From Adiantum capillus-veneris (Eukaryota; Streptophyta; Polypodiopsida; Polypodiales; Pteridaceae), in contig CM043956.1 in NCBI GenBank assembly GCA_014529385.2, forward strand, positions 93,419,221-93,483,220: a stretch of 64,000 nt of DNA. The letters are read 5' to 3'. Positions 55,215 to 64,000 of the stretch are shown piece by piece. Below the pieces are notes generated by a model, which made no database searches, was not told the origin of the DNA, and saw only the letters and a program-made list of their open reading frames with translations. Position 1 is the first letter of the stretch. The number at the start of each line of letters is the position of its first letter. The position numbers and the translations under genes are program-made.

Positions 55215-56306
55215 TTATTTTTTTTGTTGGAAAGCTTGGTTTGCGTCATGAAATACGTGAGACTTTGGTGGTCGGTTTGTAGGATAAATGGAGTCCCCAA
55301 TAGGTGGTGCTTCCATGTCTAGGGCATGTAGAACAACTAAAAGCTCTTTCTCATAAATGCCCAAGACTCGTTCATCAATGTTGAGCCTTCGGCTCTCATA
55401 TGCTATGGCATGCCCTTCTTGAAGCAAAACTGCTCCAAGGCAATCACCACAAGCATCACATTGGACCTCAAATGGCTTTTGGAGATCCGGAAGCACGAGG
55501 ATTGGTTGGGAAGTAAGCTTCTCTTTGAGACTTTCAAAAGAATTTTTCTCCTTAGCAGTCCATACAAACTTAACATTCTTATTAGTTAAGTCGTGTAGTG
55601 GTCCTGCTACTTGAGAGAATTTTGCTATGAAGCGTCTATAGTATGCGCACATACCAACAAAGCTTCTTAGCTCATGTAGATTTCTTGGGTTAGGCCATGC
55701 TTTTATTACCTCTAACTTTGATGGATCCATTTGGATACCATCTTTAGAGATAATATGACCTAGGTATTGAATCTCTTGAAGGAAGAATTCGCTTTTCTTT
55801 TGGTTGAGAAAAAGATTATTCTCCCTCAATGCTTTAAAAATCACTTGGAGATGTTGCTTATGTTCCTCCAAAGACTTGGAGTAGATGATGATATCATCAA
55901 AGAACACTCCATTGAATTTGCGGTATGGTCTTAAAATTTTCTCCATCAAACGATTGAACGTAGCTGGTGCATTAGTCAAGCCAAAAGGCATGACTAGATA
56001 TTCATAAAGACCAAACGTTGTGCGAAACGCGGTCTTTAAGATATCTTCATCCACTATCCTTATTTGATGATAGCCACTCTTAAGGTCAATCCTACTGAAG
56101 TAGGTAGAGCCTTGTAGCTTATCAAACAGATCTTCTACCTGAGGTATGGGAAATCTGTTCTTGATAGTGATATGGTTTAGTGCTCGATAGTCCACACACA
56201 TACGGTATGTACCATCTTTCTTTTGCACTAAAAGGATTGGAGAACAAAAGGGAGAGTAACTAGGCCTCACCATCCCTTTGTCTACCAGCTCTTGTACTTG
56301 CCTCAT
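55215..56306 (-). pseudogene. E3 reverse transcriptase and RNase H
   Basis: A 363-codon frame: QELVDKGMVRPSYSPFCSPI, VQKKDGTYRMCVDYRALN, RIDLKSGYHQIRI, YEYLVMPFGLTNAPATF, the box GVFFDDIIIYSKS (FFDD variant), GHIISKDGIQMDPSK, YYRRFIAKFSQ and RNase H FEVQCDACGDCLGAVLLQ. It leaves frame after HALDM, where RNase H should continue in another frame. The upstream border at 56334 is a stop (TGA after SQA) that splits it from protease. Wording is typical of chromoviruses. Confidence 0.87.
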
Positions 56307-56333
56307 GATCTCCTCTTGTTGAGCTTGTGAGAC

Positions 56334-56999
56334 TCAAGAAGGAGGCTTGTTAGGTGGTGAGCTTCCAAGAAGGAGCTCAATGCGATGGTCATCATCCCCT
56401 CGTTTTGGAGGTAAGTCCATAGGGATATCATCGATGAGCACATCTTGGAATCCTTTTAGAAAATTAGACAAGTCTAACTCTTCTTGATTCCTACCATTTA
56501 AATTCGATGAAACATTAGTATCTTTTAGATACTCTTTGACAAAAATCATGTACGCAGAAACTGAGCTCTTCATTGACTTATCAAAAGCAAGAGGATCTAC
56601 AAGTGGAATAGTGCGACCACGCTCACTAGCATCTATATACATGGTCTTTCCCCTGTAGGTGAAGTAGATTTTCCTTTCAGGGAACTTCATGTTGGCAGCC
56701 ATGCGATCAAACCATGGTGCCCCTAGGATAACATCCTCATGTTGGAGAGGAGAGATGAAGAAGTCTTCTTTGTCGACATAGCTTTGGACATGAAGCCTCA
56801 ACTTCCCAATCAAGGGAGTAACGGAGGCTTGTTGTCCCTTGAAAGATGCATCAGCCACTACTATATCTCCCATCTCAAAATCTTGAATGCCCAACTTGGT
56901 GGCCAACTCCGTTGATATGAAGTTGAGAGTAGAGCTAGGGTCAAACAAGATGAAGGCATCATGCTCTCTTACCTTTCCCCAAGCATAGGAAAGTGACAA
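56334..56999 (-). pseudogene. E3 aspartic protease
   Basis: Frame of 221 codons. Active-site segment AFILFDPSSTLNFIS: the triplet is DPS, whereas DSG or DPG are usual in chromoviruses, so the Gly is lost. Second motif EDVILGAPWFDRMAA. The end reads LPPKRGDDDHRIELLLGS, the usual lead into RT. Confidence 0.8.
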
Positions 57000-58443
57000 T
57001 CCTTTGCAATGAGCATCCTCTTTTGGAGCTTCAATGGTGGAAGCCCTAGGAGTCTCATTGCGAGTATTCTTCTTGGGGCAAGAACGATAGCCATGTCCTT
57101 GCTCCCCAGACTTGAAACACTTATGGTCCTTGCAAAAAGCTTCAAGCTCTTCAGGAGAGAATTTTTTTTTACCTTTGTAAACTCCCTCTTCTTGGACCGA
57201 TTGTTGTTGTTGTTGGAATTGACTTGGGAAGTATTTTGAACATTGGTTTTCCCCTTTGCATCATTTTTTTCTTTGTTTTCCATGGGCTTGACATTACGTC
57301 TAGCCGCTTGATGGAAATTGATGCATGAAGAAACCATGGTGTGATGGATTACTTCGCTAATAGTACCAGGCCGTTGAGAGTTGATGTATTCGGCCATCTC
57401 TTCAGGTAATCCCGCACAGAATTGATGCCTTTGCTTGACAAAGTCTATCTTTTGAAAGACAGTAGCCTTGAGATGTAAATCCCAAAACTTGTCTACATGT
57501 TTGTGGATAGACTCATGGGAGAGGAGCTTCAAGCTACGCCATTTGGTAAGCACTTTGACCTTTGCATCGCTTGGAAGGAATTTCTTCATGATGGAAACTC
57601 GTAGAGTTTTCCATGTCTTTGGGGCTTCACCATTTCCACGAATGGTAGCCCACCATTGACGAGCTAATTTTTGGAAGTGCATAGCTACATGGCGTAGCTT
57701 GGAGGACTCTGTGAAGCCCTCATCTCCAAAGGCCGCATCAAATTGGTGGATGAAGGCCAATACTTTGTCGGTAGCACCGAAGGTGCCATCATAGGTGAGA
57801 AAAGAGATACTCTTTCCTCCCTCCTTGAACTTCTTTAGCTTTTGTGACCTTCGCCATGCAGAAAATGATTTGCGATGTCCTCCCCTCTTGTATTCTCTAG
57901 GAGAATAGCCATAACTTCCATCGGAAGAGGAGGAAGGTGAAGAAGAAGGAGAAGAGGGTGACCTCTTCTAGCCCTTTTCTTCCTTTGTTTCCTCTCTTGC
58001 CGTTCAGAGTGATGAGGAGAACGACTATGTGTTGATCTTTTCCTCTTGGGAGGAGTGGGCAATCATCTAGACCGCTGTCTTTGTGGAGCCACATCTTCAG
58101 AGGAACTTCAACTTTCATTGCTTTCTTGCTCTTTGGATTCCTCCTCTCGAATGGGAGAGAGTCTTCTTTTGGGGGTCTCTTCAACATGCCTCCTAAGCTC
58201 TCTCTCCTCTTGGAGAGGAAGGGAAATTCCATAAGCACGAAGTTGTTGAGTAACTTCGGCTTGCAAAGCAGGGTTGCCCATAGCTTGCTGCAACCTAGTG
58301 ACGAGATAATTCACAAACATGGGAGCATCATCATTAGCACCTTCATGTGCAAAATCAAAGCTATCAATGTTCATTCTACTCTCTTGATTATTGTGAGCCA
58401 TGTTAACAAAATTTATGTATGTACTTCGTGTATGCTTTTGCAA
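56969..58443 (-). pseudogene. E3 gag
   Basis: Frames 58108-58443, 57835-58062 and 56969-57760 cover gag. The capsid core shows KLARQWWATIRGNGEAPKTW, KFLPSDAKVKVLTKWRSLK and HKHVDKFWDLHLKA. A frameshift at an A/T homopolymer near 57165 moves the nucleocapsid to another frame, where CFKSGEQGHGYRSC has Ser instead of the second Cys. The N-terminal part carries an Arg/Ser-rich stretch. Confidence 0.75.
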
Positions 58444-58802
58444 TGCAAAACCTTAGTTGCCACTCCTCTTAGCCTTTGAAAATCGGCTCTTATGTATCTA
58501 CACCCATGGCTCGAAGTGGTTAATTAGAGAGAGTAGAGGAGTAGGTCTAACATAGCAGAGTTGCCAAGGGCTAGCTTCTTTCGGACTTCTTATGGCTCAA
58601 TAATGGTAAAGCCGTAGGCAAGTCTAAAAAGACTCCATTATTAAGTCCAAAGCTCTCGAGGTGTGCACCATTCCCCACATAGTGGGCTCAACAAAACCGA
58701 TAATAGATCCCAGTTCCACTTACCCTAATATAATTAACAACATCAACCATTTATAGGCTACTTAAGGACCTCTCTTCTTAAGCAAGAAAAGAGAAATCAA
58801 AT
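58444..58802 (-). other. E3 leader
   Basis: Non-coding sequence between gag and the primer site; no other feature seen. Confidence 0.6.
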
Positions 58803-58814
58803 GCTCTGATACCA
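58803..58814 (-). other. E3 primer-binding site, initiator tRNA-Met
   Basis: GCTCTGATACCA on the + strand matches the plant initiator tRNA-Met 3' end over 12 bases and lies one base from the LTR. Confidence 0.85.
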
Positions 58815-58815
58815 A

Positions 58816-60435
58816 TGTAATGGAATTGGCCTATTTAATTTGAGAGTAGCGGAAATTAATTAGAGTACTTTTGAGCAATGACTTTGTGAGCATAGCGGGT
58901 GAGCATAATTGAAATAGCAACATAGTCATAGCAATTAGTTAACTTGGCATGAACAATACTTTTGCAAGAGAGAGAATTTAGAGAACATGACAACAGTTGA
59001 GGACCGGATTTATGTGGAGCCGGTCCCCCCTCCAATAGACATTTGTATTATGATTTCTCCCATTAAGAGAGACTTGTTACAATACAATCTTTGTGTTCCT
59101 TGTGACCTAGGTGATGCAATGAAGATGGAAAGCTTCATGCATCACAAACATAACATAAACTTGAAGAAATCTTTAACTATCCCAAACCTCAGTCCCAAGA
59201 CCTCAAACACCTTCGAAGGTGGAGAGAGCTAGCAGGGAATGAGGGTAGGGAAGAGGAAGAAGAAACATTTCGTAGGAGAAAGAACTAGTTCCTCACTTAT
59301 CATAAATCTTGTTGCTAGCATACATAATAGCATAGTAATGAAGAAGAAGGAGATGGCAAGCTTAAGCATTGAAGCATGGCTCTTGGTTGGATTTGCACTC
59401 CATATCCAACAGTGTTGGTGTAGGCTCTCAACCTCTACTTTCTTGGAGAAGGAGAGAGAGCTCTTGCACTTTGCATAGCACACAATGAGAGTGTTTGTGA
59501 GTGTGTGTGGGTGAGTATACCCCCTAAGCAACCCCCTAGCTTGCTTGGGTCTACCCGCCCCCCTTGTAGCTCATGCTTGAAGCTCATTGGACCCCTCCAG
59601 GCCTAGCCAATCACAAGCAGGAGGCATTACAAGCAGCAAGGGTAGCCTTGAGACAAGTGTCCCCCTTTCCCCTTTGAGAGAGAGGGCTAGATAAATGCTA
59701 AGTCAATTAATTAAATCTCATAAATTATTATTGGACCCCTTGGGTGGCCAACCAATAGGCTTTAGGCACACCATGAGGGCAACATGAGGAGGAACTTGAT
59801 AAGTGTCCCTCTTGCTTTCTTTGTACCATGCATGCCTTGTGTGAGTGTGTGGGTGTTCTCTCTCATCCCCCCTCATGTAGGGCTCGCCCCCTCCTTGTAG
59901 GGATTGAATATTTGACTTTTTGACACCTCAAGCCCCTCATACATAGGCCCAATTCCCACCACAAGCTTGGCCGTTAAGCACTTTAATCTTGGGCTAGGTT
60001 CTCACCTTAAGTGCAATCCTAACATCTCAAGCATGTCAAGCACCTCAAGCATCTCAAGCACCTCAATCATCAAGCACCTCAAGCACCTTAGTCATCAAGC
60101 ATGACAAGCAGGACAAGCACCTCGAGCTGGGGGTCGGGTTCCCACGCCTCAAGGTCAGCCCTAGCTTACCTAAGGTCAAAGGACTTTTACACACATTATT
60201 GGAGGTCTTCAATGAAGCTAAACCTAAGGTCTTATGCTCCATTGGTTAGCCTTGCTCTTTGATAGACCATCTCTCATTTGGGCCCCTTTACCATTTGCCC
60301 CATGTTGAGATAGATCTATAAGCACATGTCTATATCTTAACCCTTGTTCCCGTTTATTCTCCCACATTAAGTGATTAGTTTAATATGAGAGAATCATTTG
60401 GGTTGGTTAGATATTAGATATTAGATTTTATGACA
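58816..60435 (-). repeat. E3 5' LTR
   Basis: TGTAATGGAATTGG...TTTTATGACA, collinear with 32834-34445. The CAAGCACCTC-type minisatellite at about 60025-60125 has a different unit order from the left LTR. Confidence 0.92.
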
Positions 60436-60449
60436 TCAAACCCTACAAG

Positions 60450-60462
60450 TGGTATCAAAGCT
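60450..60462 (+). other. Primer-binding-site remnant of an older plus-strand element
   Basis: TGGTATCAAAGCT follows ...CCCTACAAG and resembles the initiator tRNA-Met site TGGTATCAGAGC. With E3 removed, sequence left of 32834 joins here, so E3 seems to have inserted in the last bases of an older LTR. No coding region remains to the right. Confidence 0.5.
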
Positions 60463-60894
60463 CTATTGTAAGGTTCATTATAATTATTATTTTTTCAAAA
60501 TATCATTATAATCTCCTTCTACACTTATTCTAAGATGTTAGATAACCCAAAAGCTAGGTGTACACTACCTACTACCTACTCGCTCTCCTCTTATTATATT
60601 CCTTTATCTCACAGGTTCCTTACGATTCCCTTCTTACATCTCTCAAGGGAATCATATTACCCTTGCCTATTAAAAGGAATGAGGTGGGAGAACTCGAACT
60701 CGGGCAGGTAGAAGCCATCGACTCTATGAACACACGTCTAACCACAAGAGCAGCAAGCCTCGACGGCTTCGTCGCATCTCCACTACATTAAAAAAAAGCT
60801 CAACTCTTGCAGCCTCTGCACCCACCCTTCCGCTTGGCACGTTACCTTGCAGCCAACTCCTAGATGGACAAGAAACTCCTCAAGCGCACACACT

Positions 60895-60972
60895 CTCTCT
60901 CTCTCTCTTTCTCTCTAGGACTACAATCTGAATTAACTTGCAGTTCTCAAGCTTAACCATGCGCACTCTCTC

Positions 60973-61008
<36 letters not shown>

Positions 61009-61070
61009 GGACTGCAATCTGAATTCACTTGCAGTTCTCAAGCTTAACCATGCGCTCTAAGCTGCACAGG
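60895..61070. repeat. Two-unit tandem duplication with CT microsatellites, period 91 bp
   Basis: AGGACT(A/G)CAATCTGAATT at 60917 and 61008, each followed by ACTTGCAGTTCTCAAGCTTAA and preceded by a CT run. Confidence 0.85.
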
Positions 61071-64000
61071 AGAATCGCCCTTGATTCTCCTCTTAATTTC
61101 CTTTAAAACAATTGAATCACCTACTTGGAGCATTTAATAACGTTATGAAAGGTTCTTTTGGTGAAGGAGGCTTGCATGTTTTTAACTAAATTGAAATATC
61201 ACTCCAAGAAGGGCTTGCACGTCATTACATGCCTTTGCTTGGCCGCATTCCCACCGGCCAAGCTTGCTTTCTTATTCACCCTGAACCACACCTACTATCA
61301 AACGCCCTTGGCGCCATAAAAAAGGTTACCGCTTGCCCATCAGCACATTAGTGCAAAGTATTGAGTGCCGCTCGTGTCTACTGAATATATTGAGTTTCCA
61401 CTAATTGCTGCAAAACGCTATAGCTCCACGAGCTCTCAACTTGCAAAAGCTACATGAGCTCTCGTCATCTCAGTGTACATGACCTTAGTCAGCCTAAACC
61501 TGCTCGTTGCTACATCAAGCTTCGTGGTACCAAAGCTTTACATCACCAGCTCGCCATCAGCATACAATTCATTTTTGGCTCCGCTCTCATTATCGACACA
61601 CTGCAGCAAAGGTGTTGATAGCTAGGCTTGCCGCTCGCAACCCGAGCCTTGCAACTTCTTCTGCTGTAGATCGTCATATAATTGCTTACTGCGCCGATTG
61701 CTCCTGCTTGTTATCAGGACTCAATAAGACACGGGCACCAATTGGCTTGCCACTTGCCTCACGCAGCGATTGGCAATCCCATTTGGCAGCCTACATGTCA
61801 TCAAGCTCCATGCGCTTCCTACACTGCACGTGCTCTCGTAATTTTTTCCGGCCCAGCTTGCCAGCTCGTCATCAACCTTAAGCTTCAAAATCCAAAGCCC
61901 CAAAGGGTCCTTCACATGGCCTCGATTCCTTCAGCTCAAACGGCCTCTTCAGGTCCTAATTGCGGTGTCTTTCTTAAAGGACTTATTTCCATGAAGTTTG
62001 AAAGCTTACACACAAGCCGAAAAGACATGTCTTTAACATTTGTATGCAAAAGCACATGGTACATGGATTTTAGACACTACCCAAAGGAGTCCTTCGTGGT
62101 AAGACCGCCCGTCACTATGACCACACACACAAGCATGCTTTGTACCATTAGCCAATAAGGGTGCACTCTAAACATTTCGGACCAACAAACGGCATAATAT
62201 TGATGCATGAGACATTGATGATAACTTTGGTGCAACCAAAGTGTGTCGACCATAGCAGAGGGCACAACCAGGGGTATGTATGTCTATAGGTACATGGCAA
62301 GTACAAAGATCCTAAGCAGGCAGGTGAAAGCGGTTGTGTATGTCTGATGACATTTTTTAGGCCAAAAGGGCTCTAAATGGGCCAGATGGGATGGAAGGTC
62401 CAGAGTTTGAAGTGCTATTCTTTTCTTGGGAATGGAGAGCTTGAGGTGCTCTACGAGCTAGCCCATATGGCTCATCAAAACGAAGCTAGATTGTGCAAGA
62501 TATGGATGTTTGAGACTGGAATGCATTGTAGATCCTAGAAGGACAATGCATGTGAGGACACGTGGCCAAACCAATTCTAACCAATTAAATGTAAAGTGAT
62601 CGCGCTGTGGAGCATGCCGGTCCTTTCGGATCGAGAATTGATCGGATCCCAAATGTGCAAGATATGGTCAGATGAAAGTTTATCGGCGGCCAGCTATGTG
62701 CCCACTTTATCTCATTGGAAAGCATGCCAAATCAGAGATTATGAACCTGGCCAAAGTTTGCAAAGATAATGTCCAGCACGGGAAGGCCACAAGAATTGAC
62801 GGCTCATCCATCGGGCTCATGGTTGCTAAGCTACGAGTCGGGGAAAGTCGATGCAGTTAGTGGAGGAGAGGAGGCATCAGATGTTTTTTGCAAGTATTTG
62901 TGGCCTAGGATGGTGGGCTTCAAGGCCTCAAAATGTGGCAAGGGCTGAAGGTACTAAAGTCGGGAACAAGATGCTGTAGCATGATTTTACGGCTCGGTCA
63001 TTGAGTTTATGATCACCAACTAGAAGTTGGAAGAAAAAGTTGTGAAAAAAATGTTTTATTGAAGTTTTTTGTGGTGACCATGGGGGGCTTGAAGGGGTGA
63101 GTTAAGATGTGGCCACCACATGTAAGCAAGAAAAACCCACAGAGGGTGTTGGGCTACGAAGACTCACAGAATACAAGCTGTGGCATCTAGCTTTGCAAAG
63201 CATACGAAGGAGTGACAACTCCCCTTGGAGCTTGGCTTTGGCCCCCCTACGAACGACGCTGTTGTGTTCGGTGACCAACGTTATCAGGTAGATTTTGGCG
63301 GTGCTCGGTGCTTTTAAGTTGACTATGGTCGGCCGTTGATGTGCAAAAAATGCTAGTGATGTGGCAACTAACCCCCAATGAAGAGTGTTCTCACGGTGCC
63401 TCCCGAGGCCAAAGTTTTATTGAAGGGGAAGCAGCATAGAGGGGTTCTCATGGGATTGTGAGATTCCCCCAAAGATCAAGAGAGACCTCCCACACATCTT
63501 GAAGACTCACGCATAGCAAGGGATGATCTCCATGTAGCCATGTTGTGGAAGGATGCGGAGGTGTCCGCACCATGGAAAACATGCTAAATATAGGGTTCCA
63601 AGTGTGTGAAATGCAATCCAAATGCTAAAAGAAGCCCTATTTTCAGTTGTTTCAAGAGAGTGATCACCTATAAAGAGTTTTTTTCAAATTTGTAAAGGGG
63701 TTTTTTCCATTGGGAGTATTTTTTGAGCATGGTGGAGAAGGACAACAAAGGGAGGCTTGCTCCGCATAGTACATGTGGAGTTCTTGTAGCTATTCTCTTT
63801 GAAGAAGAAGCTCTCCACTGCCTCCATAGTGTGTTGTTCCCTGCCCCCCTTTTCATTTTTCTCTTGTGCTTTGCTCAGTATTGCCAGTGTGAGTTCGGTT
63901 GTGTGTAACCCTGAACCGAGGTCCTAGTGTGCAAAGTGAGAGAGAGGGAAGGTTGGTGTGTGTTTGCGGTGTGGAATGATGGATCTTTCCAAGACGTGTA
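61071..64000. other. Stretch without recognisable genes
   Basis: Only short frames without domains on either strand. Short GA-rich and GT-rich bits near 63930-63970. It could be the body of a non-autonomous element or unique sequence; I see no LTR edge. Confidence 0.5.

Larger units (their letters stand above)
32834..60435 (-). mobile_element. E3: chromovirus-type Ty3/gypsy element, split by E2
   Basis: Two 1.6-kb LTRs (32834-34445 and 58816-60435) frame a minus-strand element with initiator tRNA-Met primer site, gag, protease, RT-RNase H, integrase and a C-terminal chromodomain-like segment. TCAAAC stands directly left of the left LTR and right of the right LTR (the 5-bp duplication is CAAAC or TCAAA depending on the exact end). 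Removing E2 and one AAGAG copy leaves about 8.8 kb, an ordinary chromovirus length. The LTRs differ at roughly two dozen positions by eye, more than the E2 LTRs, as nesting demands. Confidence 0.9.

Noticed and set aside
61507-61881. ORFs of 124 and 158 codons near the right end
   Set aside because: They overlap in different frames, lack domains and have composition like the surrounding non-coding sequence.

Overview
The window is repeat-dense nuclear DNA from a land plant with a large genome. It consists almost entirely of nested Ty3/gypsy LTR retrotransposons plus older debris, and no intact host gene could be supported. Plant origin is inferred from OTA-type (Ogre/Tat/Athila) and chromovirus pol genes, primer-binding sites that match the 3' ends of plant tRNA-Asp and initiator tRNA-Met, and long CT/GA and CA microsatellites. 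The species cannot be named from this sequence.

Layout. (1) 1-12771, minus strand: copy 1 (E1) of a very large OTA-type gypsy family, cut by the left window edge, with its 5' LTR at 11796-12771. (2) 12772-22816, plus strand: a Tat/Ogre-like element (E4) with extra ORFs upstream of gag and an additional RNase H; E1 is inserted in its left LTR. (3) 22851-23239: LTR and primer site of a minus-strand element primed by initiator tRNA-Met. (4) 23240-32833: old intergenic debris holding a four-unit tandem repeat, a decayed minus-strand gypsy pol piece, a foldback repeat of about 600 bp, a possible spliced gene fragment, and several tandem duplications. (5) 32834-60435, minus strand: a chromovirus (E3) with 1.6-kb LTRs flanked by TCAAAC. 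Its integrase gene is split by (6) a complete 18.8-kb copy (E2, 35755-54571) of the same family as E1, bounded by the 5-bp duplication AAGAG. (7) 60436-64000: remains of an older plus-strand element with an initiator tRNA-Met primer site, then sequence with no recognisable gene.

The E1/E2 family is the most interesting content. Its order on the minus strand is LTR, tRNA-Asp primer site, leader with palindromes, gag with two short-spaced zinc knuckles, protease, reverse transcriptase and RNase H, two tandem integrase-type zinc-binding (HHCC) modules, integrase core, a second retropepsin-like domain after integrase, a basic tail with repeated tryptophan motifs, a palindrome-bearing spacer, a large third ORF rich in coiled coil, polypurine tract, LTR. 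Twelve copies of a near-identical palindrome centred on ACGCGT sit only in its two non-coding regions, on a diverged repeat of about 283 bp. In E2 the breaks I could check against E1 in gag-pol are one-base indels, mostly in homopolymers, while its LTRs are nearly identical. E2 is therefore young, and some breaks may be assembly errors.
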